A stretch of 64,000 nt of DNA, taken from Caldilineaceae bacterium (GTDB lineage: Bacteria > Chloroflexota > Anaerolineae > Caldilineales > Caldilineaceae). Positions within the stretch are counted from its first letter, which is position 1. Each line of letters starts with the position of its first letter. The notes under the pieces were generated by a model. That model made no database searches, was not told the origin of the DNA, and saw only the letters and a list, made by a program, of their open reading frames with translations. A program made the position numbers and the translations under genes. Positions 52,935 to 60,607 of the stretch are shown piece by piece. The DNA is taken from assembly GCA_019637645.1 (NCBI GenBank), contig JAHBVH010000012.1, positions 66,398 to 130,397 of the forward strand. The letters are read 5' to 3'.

Positions 52935-53231
52935 TTAACGGCGGCGCGGTTTCAGATCAGCCGTTAATGATTGGACCGTGCGGCGGAAGCCAACCAAGGT
53001 ACTGCTTGTTTTAACCACAGGCTCAACCACCGTATCGCTGACAAAGGTCGTTGTCCCACGGACCGTATTCACCGTTTCCCGAGCGTCCGTTAGAATGGGC
53101 TTAATCTCATTTTGCACCATCTTGATCAAGCGCCATACCTGCCAGACTAACACGCCTAACAAGAGGCCGATGACAATACTTTGCAGGGCAATAATAATAA
53201 TCGCAATATCGCGAATTGTTGCAGCAACCAT
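52935..53231 (-). CDS. Small single-pass membrane protein
   Basis: 98 residues. One membrane helix (IIIIALQSIVIGLLLGVLVW), then a helical region LIKMVQNEIKPILTDARETV resembling DUF948/apolipoprotein-like phage-like proteins, Lys/Arg-rich end LKPRRR. Ribosome site GAGGAATTTC. Function unknown. Confidence 0.8.
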   Translation of the reverse strand: MVAATIRDIAIIIIALQSIVIGLLLGVLVWQVWRLIKMVQNEIKPILTDARETVNTVRGTTTFVSDTVVEPVVKTSSTLVGFRRTVQSLTADLKPRRR

Positions 53232-53287
53232 GAAATTCCTCGTACAAACGTATTCACTACTTTGTTAGGCGTTACGCACTTGGGCCA

Positions 53288-53318
53288 GACCTGACAGGTT
53301 TGTTAAACCTATCAGGTC
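53288..53318. terminator. ACCTGACAGGTTT-type palindrome
   Basis: GACCTGACAGGTTT paired with AAACCTATCAGGTC; one more copy of the dispersed palindrome, placed after the 86-residue membrane protein gene on the minus strand and before the 98-residue gene. Confidence 0.6.
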
Positions 53319-53385
53319 TCTGGTCACGCTGATCAACTGCATAACTTCTATTTGTTTACAAAGTTTCTCAATATTGGGTGTGCGC

Positions 53386-53409
53386 ACCGCCCTGAAGGCA
53401 CAGGGCGGT
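53386..53409. repeat. ACCGCCCTG/CAGGGCGGT hairpin
   Basis: Nine-bp arms with a 6-base loop, followed by ATATCAAAAA. The same tail (AGGGCGG.ATATCAAAAA) occurs at about 58621-58639, in front of the sulfotransferase gene, and part of it near 9288 and 40456. Confidence 0.55.
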
Positions 53410-53445
53410 CATATCAAAAAAGTTAATAAACACGCTATTCACCCC

Positions 53446-53706
53446 TCAGGGTGCAATTAACCGGGCAATAGCCATGAGCAGCCAGGCCCCCACCGACGCT
53501 TCCACAACATGCAATTGACCGATCTGCAAGATCGGCAGGTTCGTCAAGGCACCCATCACCTGCCCAAAGCCAAAGCCGATGGCGGCCATGACAAGCATCA
53601 TGATCAGATCGCGCAGGTTACGCCCTAGCCAAAGATGTAACAACGCGGCATAGCCCAAGCAAAGCATAGTGCCGAGCACGAGAGCAGGGGGGACCTCCGG
53701 TATCAT
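53446..53706 (-). CDS. Small membrane protein translationally coupled to mnmA
   Basis: 86 residues, ATG overlaps the mnmA stop (ATGA). Three hydrophobic segments ([57 protein letters not shown]). Family unknown. The overlap makes it certain that it is translated together with mnmA. Confidence 0.8.
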   Translation of the reverse strand: MIPEVPPALVLGTMLCLGYAALLHLWLGRNLRDLIMMLVMAAIGFGFGQVMGALTNLPILQIGQLHVVEASVGAWLLMAIARLIAP

Positions 53707-54830
53707 CGCGCAATGGTCCCACCACCCAAACAGAGATCATCGGCGTAAAAAACAGCCCCTTGCCCCGGTGTAATATCACGCAGCGGTTCATCAAATTGAA
53801 CAAGCACATCGCCGGGCGCGTCCGCATTACCTGGTTGCGGAAAGAGGGTACAGGGAACGGCTTGGGCGCGATAGCGAATCTTGCATTGGGCCCGCGTACC
53901 CCATGCAGGCCTATCGAGTGTCCAGTTTACCTTGGTCGCGACCAATTCCGTCCGCCCCAACTCGGCCAACGTCCCAATGACCAGGGTATTGGTCGCCTGA
54001 TCGAGCTGTAAGACATACATGGGTTCGCTGGCCCCACTAATGCCTAAGCCCTTACGCTGACCAATGGTGTAGCCGGGCAACCCTTGATGTTCCCCATAGA
54101 CATGGCCGTGACGATCCACGATCAACCCAGGGCGCATGGCTTCGGCGGTCCAATCGCGCAGAAAGCGGCGATAGTCATCGTCAAAGATAAAACAGAGATC
54201 CATCGAGTCATGCTTGCTGGCAATGGGCAAACCGTGCGCCGCCGCGATCCGGCGGATCTCCGCTTTGGGATAATCGCCCACGGGGAAGAGCACATCGCGC
54301 AATTCAGCCTGCCCCATCACACTGAGCACGTAGCTCTGATCCTTCTGGTCGTCCACGGCCTTGAGCAGATGGACCGTGCCGTCAGGCTGTTGGCGCAAGC
54401 GCGCATAGTGTCCCGTGGCTAGATAATCGGCCCCCAAGCGGCGGGCGTAATTCAGCAGATAGTCAAAGCGAATATGGCGATTACACTCCAGGCAAGGATT
54501 GGGGGTCAGCCCAGCGCTATAGCCATCAATAAAAAAGTCAACCACCTGTTGTTTAAAAGGCTGTTCAACGTTGATCAGGTAAAAGGGTATCCCCAATTGG
54601 TCGGCCACCCGCCGTGCATCATGGACACTTTCGAGGCTGCAACATTTGTTGGTTGAGCCTTCGCCTTCGCCCGTCTCTGCCCACAGGCGCATCATCACCC
54701 CAATGCAGTGATAGCCCTGCTCCACCAGCAGCGCTGCCGCAACCGAACTATCTACGCCCCCACTCATGGCGACAACCACCGTTGTATCGGCGGGTGCCTT
54801 TGCTTGCTTTTGTCTCATCACCTTGACCAC
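53703..54830 (-). CDS. mnmA: tRNA-specific 2-thiouridylase MnmA
   Basis: 375 residues. PP-loop [12 protein letters not shown] near the N-terminus, [20 protein letters not shown], catalytic cysteine [26 protein letters not shown], and D-Q-S-Y-VL in [17 protein letters not shown] position ([12 protein letters not shown]). Adds sulfur to U34 of glutamate, lysine and glutamine tRNAs using the sulfur relay. GTG 54830 or ATG 54818 start; GTG is preceded by GAG and fits spacing better. Tandem repeats (54864-54919) lie just upstream. Confidence 0.95.
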   Translation of the reverse strand: MVKVMRQKQAKAPADTTVVVAMSGGVDSSVAAALLVEQGYHCIGVMMRLWAETGEGEGSTNKCCSLESVHDARRVADQLGIPFYLINVEQPFKQQVVDFFIDGYSAGLTPNPCLECNRHIRFDYLLNYARRLGADYLATGHYARLRQQPDGTVHLLKAVDDQKDQSYVLSVMGQAELRDVLFPVGDYPKAEIRRIAAAHGLPIASKHDSMDLCFIFDDDYRRFLRDWTAEAMRPGLIVDRHGHVYGEHQGLPGYTIGQRKGLGISGASEPMYVLQLDQATNTLVIGTLAELGRTELVATKVNWTLDRPAWGTRAQCKIRYRAQAVPCTLFPQPGNADAPGDVLVQFDEPLRDITPGQGAVFYADDLCLGGGTIAR

Positions 54831-54863
54831 AACATCTCTAAACCGGCTGTACGCTTTTCGACA

Positions 54864-54919
54864 ATAGATTACCGTTGATAGATTACCGTTGATAGATTAC
54901 CGTTGATAGATTACCGTTG
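54864..54919. repeat. 14-bp tandem repeat upstream of mnmA
   Basis: ATAGATTACCGTTG repeated four times exactly (54864, 54878, 54892, 54906), starting 34 bases upstream of the mnmA start. Remaining bases to 55156 contain no gene; a GC-rich palindrome-like stretch lies at about 54975-55000. Confidence 0.85.
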
Positions 54920-55156
54920 GCGGGTTACCCTTCGGTCGCACAGCCATACCAAACCCGTTCGACAACCCCACCCAAGCCCTAAGGCGTTGGGCGCTTTCCC
55001 ATTCGGCAAGGGTATCGATTGATGCGCGAGCCCACCGGGCGCGAAACGCTCGGTTGTACTCATCTATCTATTGTACACGTGCTTTTTACTTCTGACCACT
55101 AATAAAGCTTACACTTTTCAAAGATGCTGTCACTATCCCTACCATTAGGGTCTGGA

Positions 55157-55780
55157 TCAGTCCTTGCGCAGTGTGGCAGCATGAAAGTAACCTTCACCGC
55201 CCCCGTGGGGTACGACAGAGAAGGCTTCTGTTGTAAAGAGGGACGCGGCAAGCGCGCGAAATTGCTCATCGGTATAGCGGGCAAAGAAGCGCTTAGGCTC
55301 ATAGTGATCGCCGGCCCAGACCCCTTCTTGATCGATCCCGCCATACTGTCCCCAGTAGAAGAGACCGTTTGGCCGTAGCAGCGTACGAATTTTGGTCAGG
55401 ATGGTCGGTAGGAGCGCCTTGGGTACATGTAACAAACAATTGATCGCATAGATGCCCTCAAAGCTATTCGGAGCAAAGCATTGGTCGAGGCTGGCGAAGT
55501 CAACCACTTGGGCATTTAGTCCCTTCTGGCGACAGTGGGCCACCATTGCCGGTGACAGATCCGTTCCCGTCACGGTTAACCCTTGTTGCTGAAAAAAGAG
55601 ACTATCGCGCCCTGTGCCCATGCCGATCTCGAGTAACGTCTGTTTGCCTTCGGCCTGCAGCATGGTTAAGAAACGCGCCCGTTCGGCCTGCTTCCAAGGG
55701 TGCAGCGTCTTGCCCTCACGCTCTTCAATCATGCGGTCATAGGCAGTACGTAGATTGGTTAAGAGGGTAGCTTCCATCAT
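55157..55780 (-). CDS. Class I SAM-dependent methyltransferase
   Basis: 207 residues. Motif I LLEIGMGTGRDSLFFQQQGL, motif II VTGTDLSPAMVAHC, VVDFASLDQCF, FEGIYAINCLLHVPK, and LRPNGLFYWGQYG. Small-molecule methyltransferase, substrate unknown. The start ATG 55780 has no good ribosome site; ATG 55777 is an equal alternative. Confidence 0.9.
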   Translation of the reverse strand: MMEATLLTNLRTAYDRMIEEREGKTLHPWKQAERARFLTMLQAEGKQTLLEIGMGTGRDSLFFQQQGLTVTGTDLSPAMVAHCRQKGLNAQVVDFASLDQCFAPNSFEGIYAINCLLHVPKALLPTILTKIRTLLRPNGLFYWGQYGGIDQEGVWAGDHYEPKRFFARYTDEQFRALAASLFTTEAFSVVPHGGGEGYFHAATLRKD

Positions 55781-55818
55781 ACCTCATCTAGTGGGACAGT
55801 GAGTCAGTGGACAGTGAG

Positions 55819-56649
55819 TCACTGCCCTAACTCGCTCATCCATTGGCGCAAAACCTGGGCATGTTGGGGCATGGCGACTTCGGGTTCTTCAATGGCTGGA
55901 TGCCATTGTTTTTCCCATTCGGCGCTCAGATAGCCCCGGTAGCCTTGGGCATAGAGCCATTGGATTGCGGTGCGACAGGGTAGTTCGCCTTCGCCAAGGA
56001 GCACCAACCGCCAGGAACCATCAGCCTGCTTGAGGCCATCTTTGACATGGACATGTTTGACGCGCGGGCCGATCAACTGCCAAGTCTCTTCGATGGACTC
56101 GCCCATACGGAAAGGATGATGCAGATCCCACACGGCAGCGACCGCGGGGCTATCCACCTGCGCCAGCACCCGCGCCACCTCGGCGCCACGACAGAAAGCG
56201 TCATGCGTTTCCAACACAATGGTGACGCCTTGTGCTTCCGCCGTGGCCACCCCGCCAAGCAACCCCTGGGCCACCCAATCGATGGTCTGGTCTAATGTCT
56301 GCCCGGCGACGATATTGCCGCCAAAAGTCCGCACCATGGGCGCTTCCAGATCATTCGCCAGCTCGATGTAACGGCGCAACAGTTCCACATTCGCCATGCG
56401 CTCCGCCGGGTCGGGCGAGGAAAAGCGCGTGGAGAGCCCCAAGCCAATGAGCTTGATCTGGTGCTGCTGCAAGACCGCCTTCATCTGTCGGCGGCGCTCC
56501 GGTGGGAGATCAACCGGAATGATCTGGCCGTCGAGCATCCGGACTTCCAAGGCCGCGTAGCCATTGGCGGCGGCTTGTTCCACCGTATGCTCAAACGACC
56601 ACCCAGGCGAACCAAGGGTACTCCAGGCCAGGGGATAGAGAGCAGCCAT
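55819..56649 (-). CDS. Sugar phosphate isomerase/epimerase (xylose-isomerase-like TIM barrel)
   Basis: 276 residues from ATG 56649, which overlaps the stop of the oxidoreductase (TAATG), ribosome site AGGAGGTC. IolE/AP-endonuclease-2 fold: LGSPGWSFEHTVEQAAANGY, GLGLSTRF, ELANDLEAPMVRTFGGNIV, IVLETHDAFCRGAEVARVL, AVWDLHHPFRMGESIEETW, HVHVKDGL, and YLSAEWEKQWHP (metal ligands E, D, H, E). Coupled to the Gfo/Idh/MocA gene. Confidence 0.93.
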   Translation of the reverse strand: MAALYPLAWSTLGSPGWSFEHTVEQAAANGYAALEVRMLDGQIIPVDLPPERRRQMKAVLQQHQIKLIGLGLSTRFSSPDPAERMANVELLRRYIELANDLEAPMVRTFGGNIVAGQTLDQTIDWVAQGLLGGVATAEAQGVTIVLETHDAFCRGAEVARVLAQVDSPAVAAVWDLHHPFRMGESIEETWQLIGPRVKHVHVKDGLKQADGSWRLVLLGEGELPCRTAIQWLYAQGYRGYLSAEWEKQWHPAIEEPEVAMPQHAQVLRQWMSELGQ

Positions 56650-57704
56650 TAGAAGACCTCCTGAGTCAGTGGGCTGAGGCGATGACACTCCTCCTGCAAC
56701 CAGATGACACGGCGAACACTTTGGGGTGTGATGGCCAGGGGCTTGCCTTCCCGGATCGCGCCATAGAGATCGGTGTAGAAGCTCGTGGCAAAGGTGCTCA
56801 TGGTGCTGTCCACTTCCCAGCTATCTTCGTGCCAAACCAGCTCGTCACGGTTGTAGCTGCGATTGGGCGTTGGGCGAATGTCGAGCTCGCGCGGGGCCAT
56901 CTCGGCATCGACCAGCCACTTCCAGCGCAGTTGGCGTGTGCTGCCAGACAACCCACCCCGCGTCCCCATGACATTCCAGGTCTCCGCTGGATAGGCGTGA
57001 CAACTACTAATTTCAATGTCAATGGTTGGGGCAGCGGGGCCTTTGATCACCAACTTCACATGGTCATCCGCATCGCCCAAGGTCAAGGTACGGTCCAAAT
57101 GGCAGAAAACTTCGCCAATTTCATGCTCCCCAAAGAGTTGCAACGCCTGATCCAAAAAGTGCGGACCGGTGTTGTTGAGGCTGCCCCCACCAAACTTTTG
57201 CAGCGTCTGCCAATCCCAGCGGCGGCCAAAGCGCGATTCCGTAATGCGAACCTGCACAATCCGCCCTAAGCGGCCCGAGTCAATAATCTCTTTTACCTTC
57301 ACAAAATCGGGACTGTAGCGCCGTTGTTGAAAAATGGTGAGGACTTTGTCACTGGCTTCGGCGGCAGCAACCATGCGTTCGGCATCTGGCAACGAAGTCG
57401 CCATGGGCTTTTCGCAAACCACATGTTTGCCAGCCGCCAATGCATCAATCGCCGCTTGGGCATGAACAAAGCTGGGCAGCGCGACCACAACCAGTTCGAC
57501 GGCTTGGTCTTGCAGCAGGTCGGTATAGCTGTCATAGGCTTGACAGTCAAAACGCTCGACCGCTTCTTCCCGGCGCGCCGGATCGGCATCAACCACAGCC
57601 ACGACTTGAAATTGTGAGCCGAGCGGCTCTAATAAATGGGCATGGATATCCCATCCGCTGCGCCCGAGCCCGGCAATGCCGACGCGGATTGGTGTTTGGG
57701 TCAT
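56649..57704 (-). CDS. Gfo/Idh/MocA-family NAD(P)-dependent oxidoreductase
   Basis: 351 residues. Rossmann RVGIAGLGRSGWDIHAHLLE, VVDADPARREEAVERF, LVVVALPSFVHAQAAIDALA, catalytic VVCEKPMATSLPDAERMVAA (the EKP motif), and a C-terminal substrate domain with GGGSLNNTGPHFLDQALQLF. Oxidises or reduces cyclic sugars or inositol-like compounds. With the isomerase it forms a two-gene operon, likely dismantling one sugar-like substrate. Confidence 0.94.
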   Translation of the reverse strand: MTQTPIRVGIAGLGRSGWDIHAHLLEPLGSQFQVVAVVDADPARREEAVERFDCQAYDSYTDLLQDQAVELVVVALPSFVHAQAAIDALAAGKHVVCEKPMATSLPDAERMVAAAEASDKVLTIFQQRRYSPDFVKVKEIIDSGRLGRIVQVRITESRFGRRWDWQTLQKFGGGSLNNTGPHFLDQALQLFGEHEIGEVFCHLDRTLTLGDADDHVKLVIKGPAAPTIDIEISSCHAYPAETWNVMGTRGGLSGSTRQLRWKWLVDAEMAPRELDIRPTPNRSYNRDELVWHEDSWEVDSTMSTFATSFYTDLYGAIREGKPLAITPQSVRRVIWLQEECHRLSPLTQEVF

Positions 57705-57888
57705 GAGGAACTCCTTTTCAACGATGGACAGAAGGATATTGGCTAGCTTGGGGTGCCATTTGTTCGCGGTTATTCTAGCGCATTCCGCCGATCTCTACAA
57801 TGGCTCATCGTTGAAAAGCAAGAAAAAGTAGCGAATTAGCGCTTTCTTGTGGGCGCGGCAAGCTTTGGGTCCGGCAAACCTGCAGCGT

Positions 57889-58578
57889 TTATCGGGGTCT
57901 GGAGCACAACGGCCGAGCCAGATGTGCATCGACCTCCTCTTGTGCTTTGCGCGCCAAGCCTTGGTCATTGGGCGTGGGTTCAAATTGATAGAGAAAGGCG
58001 GCGAGATCACATTCGTAGGTGGCAGCGACCAAGGCTTGGGTATCAGCTGTATAATACCCCTGATACGCATGATGCGCTGAGCGATTTAGATGGGGTAAAG
58101 TGGCCGGTATCCCTAGTAGATGACAGAGATAGGCAAAGTCTGTCGCGAGGTATTCAAAGCGGCCAATAAAATCCATGGCAAGCCCGTTGGCCTTGATAAA
58201 GTCGCATTGAGGCCGCAGATGGTTGGCAATACCTGTCGGCGCTGTGGCTAGGGCACAGGCGTGCCGAATGCGCTGTTCGGGCGTGCGATCCGCAAACCAG
58301 GGGCTCATCCAACGACAAAAGATTTCCGAGACCAGCCGATCCCATGGATTCCAGACAAAGCAGAACTTGAAATACGATTTAAGCTGGGTGGGAGTCAAGC
58401 AAGCGTAATCGGCTAATTCTTGTAGCGTTAGATGATTGAGTGGGGCATGGGGAATGTGTGCCGTGTCCCACTCTCCCGGCAAGAGCTGACAAGTCGGGTC
58501 GCGCAACACTTGTTCAATGCTGGTACCGGCTGTCTTTGGGATATGAATAAAGATAAATTTGTGTTTATGAGAGATCAA
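57889..58578 (-). CDS. Sulfotransferase
   Basis: 229 residues from TTG 58578 (ISHKHKFIFIHIPKTAGTSI). The usual start of this family is M-L-I-S-H-K-H-K. An in-frame GTG at 58620 lies inside an intergenic palindrome and is less likely. PAPS 5'-phosphosulfate loop FIHIPKTAGTS, 3'-phosphate motif FVWNPWDRLVSEIF. Moves sulfate from PAPS to a hydroxyl of a sugar, tyrosine or small molecule. Lies directly downstream of the mucin-like PqqD-domain gene, so a glycan or peptide is the plausible acceptor. Confidence 0.9.
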   Translation of the reverse strand: MISHKHKFIFIHIPKTAGTSIEQVLRDPTCQLLPGEWDTAHIPHAPLNHLTLQELADYACLTPTQLKSYFKFCFVWNPWDRLVSEIFCRWMSPWFADRTPEQRIRHACALATAPTGIANHLRPQCDFIKANGLAMDFIGRFEYLATDFAYLCHLLGIPATLPHLNRSAHHAYQGYYTADTQALVAATYECDLAAFLYQFEPTPNDQGLARKAQEEVDAHLARPLCSRPR

Positions 58579-58657
58579 AAGCTTGTCTCGCCCTGCGCTC
58601 AGTGGACCCCCTGCAGACACAGGGCGGCTATATCAAAAAGCTCTGTAAACAGTGTAC

Positions 58658-59731
58658 TTAGTGCGTGACCCATGGCAAGAAAATGGCCTGTGCAGCTGTC
58701 AAGAGTTGACCTTGCGCATCAAATTCATAGGCAAAGTTCCCAAGGAAACCAGCCTTGGGCCGCTGTTCGCCAACCTGGGCCGGAATCGCTGAGGCACAAT
58801 AGAGATCAACATGAATTCGATAGCGTGCTCGAATGGGCAAGCCGACCACCAGCTGGGGGATCAAGCGTTCTTCTGGGTCAAGCTGGTGATTACTGCCGGG
58901 TAAACTGCTATTGGCGATCGCCAGCAACGAGCCCACCCGTCCACTATTCACTACGGTGGTCGCATTGCACAGAGCCGGCTGATTGCCCCCCTGATCCGAC
59001 ACATATTCCAAGGTTTTGACGCGAAAGAAGAGATCCGCATAACTTGTCGTCGAATTGTTCAGCAATGTCGGTGTCAGCGTGTGGATCGCCAAAGAAGTAC
59101 CCACCGCCGCACAGCTTTGGAGAGTTGCATTATATTCGGTGCTGAGGCTTTCCTGAATGACACTGCTATTGATCACCGCCGTGGTGGTTGTCGGCGCTTC
59201 GGTTGTTGTGGTAGTTGTCGGCGCTTCGGTTGTTGTGGTGGTTGTCGGCGCTTCGGTTGTTGTGGTGGTTGTCGGCGCTTCGGTTGTTGTGGTGGTTGTC
59301 GGCGCTTCGGTTGTTGTGGTGGTCGTGGGTGAATCTCCCATAGACGGTAACGCCTTCGCCCTCTTCGCTGGTGCTACAATAGGCAACAGCGCCAGGGACA
59401 AGCCTGCTGCGGCAAAGACAGTCAGCACTTGGCGACGGGTCAGCAAGGGTTGTGGAGCTTGGGTGGTTGCCACGGCAGTTTCGAGTAAATGGGCTTTTTC
59501 CAACTCGGCCAAAGCCAGCCACAGCAGTTGCTCTGCGTGGCGTGGCGCGATGTTGAACTTTTGGCGTAGTAGTTCGCTCAAACGCTGGGGCGTGGTCTGG
59601 CCATCGCAATGATGAAAGACCAGTGCTGCGGTCGCGTTGAGAAGGTAGGGCTGCTGCTGTGGGTCAAAAACGCCTAGCCCATCACCAATGGCTTCACTGG
59701 CTACTGTGGCTCTTCGTCGTGGATTAGTCAT
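58658..59731 (-). CDS. PqqD/RRE-like domain protein with membrane/Tat segment, TTTTTTEAP repeat stalk and IFLP tail
   Basis: 357 residues. Residues about 10-100 follow the PqqD peptide-binding winged-helix pattern (LLNATAALVFHHCDGQTT, LSELLRQKFNIAP, LLWLALAELEKAHLLE). Residues 103-130 have TRRQVLTVFAAAGLSLALLP, a twin-arginine-type exported or anchoring segment. Then five to six repeats of the nine-residue TTTTTTEAP. The last 170 residues form an unrecognised extracytoplasmic domain ending AIFLPWVTH, the same kind of tail as the protein at 40640. PqqD-type domains normally bind precursor peptides in the cytoplasm; here it precedes an export signal. The Thr repeats are ideal O-glycosylation sites and the neighbours are glycosyltransferases and a sulfotransferase. 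Confidence 0.85.
   Translation of the reverse strand: MTNPRRRATVASEAIGDGLGVFDPQQQPYLLNATAALVFHHCDGQTTPQRLSELLRQKFNIAPRHAEQLLWLALAELEKAHLLETAVATTQAPQPLLTRRQVLTVFAAAGLSLALLPIVAPAKRAKALPSMGDSPTTTTTTEAPTTTTTTEAPTTTTTTEAPTTTTTTEAPTTTTTTEAPTTTTAVINSSVIQESLSTEYNATLQSCAAVGTSLAIHTLTPTLLNNSTTSYADLFFRVKTLEYVSDQGGNQPALCNATTVVNSGRVGSLLAIANSSLPGSNHQLDPEERLIPQLVVGLPIRARYRIHVDLYCASAIPAQVGEQRPKAGFLGNFAYEFDAQGQLLTAAQAIFLPWVTH
59175..59330. repeat. 27-bp coding tandem repeat (TTTTTTEAP)
   Basis: About five and a half units of a 27-bp repeat (GTCGGCGCTTCGGTTGTTGT type on the plus strand) encoding TTTTTTEAP on the minus strand. Nearly identical units suggest recent expansion and length variation. Confidence 0.9.
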
Positions 59732-59788
59732 TTGTTCACTCCTGTTCTAAAAATAGGACGCCGCAAACTCAGCTTACTGGTTGGCGGA

Positions 59789-59816
59789 GGCCAGGCAACA
59801 CCGGCGCGCCCTGGCC
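59789..59816. terminator. Hairpin between glycosyltransferase and PqqD-domain genes
   Basis: GGCCAGG (59789-59795) pairs with CCTGGCC (59810-59816); GGTTG/CAACC flank them. It may partly separate transcription of the upstream and downstream genes; no T-run. Confidence 0.45.
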
Positions 59817-59834
59817 TGGCAACCACCCGACAAC

Positions 59835-60593
59835 TTAGGCACTGAGCATATTTGCCACAAGCTGGCTATAGTCGGCATCCCAGTGTGGCTGAAGGGCGAT
59901 AACACCATGTTGGATTTCACCGCGCCCGACCTGCTGTTGCACAAAGGCGGCTACTTGTTCATGCCCGACATTGGCTCCTGCTTTGTAATGACCAAAGCGG
60001 CTCATGTGATAGGAACCCGTTCCACCCCAACGGTAGATGTAATAAATATCGGCGGGCTGGATCAGATAGGGGCGGGTTGCGCCGGGAAAGTGCTTGGCTA
60101 GCCGCTCTTCAAAGACAAGATCATAGCCTGTCCCATCGGCGACATAGCCGCGTACGCCATCAAAGAGGCGCCGCGACCAACAACTCCCCACATGGAAGAG
60201 ATTTTGTAGCGGGCCACGCAACTCCCCATTGTTCAAAAGCCACGCCTTATCCGGCTTGAAGAACCCTTTGTGGTTGTCGAAATGCGCCACCGAAAAACGC
60301 AGACGATGGGGCAGATAGATATCATCGTCATCCCAAACAAAGAGAAGATCATGGGAGGCTAGCGCCACCGCGGCATTCATCTTCTCGCCCACAGTGGAGA
60401 AACGCTTGGCACAGTTGAATACCTGTACCTCAGGATGGTCAAAGTGCAGGGTTTGCGCGGCATAGTCATTCAAGATGATCAATTCTTTGCGCCCAGCATA
60501 ATCCTGTTGCAAAAAAGCGTAGATGGCCTCCTCCAAAACATGAGGACGGCCATAGGTGAGACAAATACAACTGACGGCAGGCAAAATTTCCAT
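59835..60593 (-). CDS. Family 2 glycosyltransferase
   Basis: 252 residues from ATG 60593; stop of the upstream gene at 60608 is 14 bases away. GT-A fold: AVSCICLTYGRPHVLEEAIY, LNDYAAQTLHFD, LFVWDDDDIYLPHRLRFSVA (DxD region), WLLNNGELRGPLQNLFHVGS. It is a close paralogue of the middle GT domain of the upstream 814-residue protein, evidence for a tandem duplication. Donor and acceptor unknown. Confidence 0.92.
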   Translation of the reverse strand: MEILPAVSCICLTYGRPHVLEEAIYAFLQQDYAGRKELIILNDYAAQTLHFDHPEVQVFNCAKRFSTVGEKMNAAVALASHDLLFVWDDDDIYLPHRLRFSVAHFDNHKGFFKPDKAWLLNNGELRGPLQNLFHVGSCWSRRLFDGVRGYVADGTGYDLVFEERLAKHFPGATRPYLIQPADIYYIYRWGGTGSYHMSRFGHYKAGANVGHEQVAAFVQQQVGRGEIQHGVIALQPHWDADYSQLVANMLSA

Positions 60594-60607
60594 AGCGATG
60601 TACTTCC

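Noticed and set aside
58579..58620. GTG start of the sulfotransferase
   Set aside because: Lies in a palindromic intergenic repeat; the family normally starts at the ISHKHK segment.
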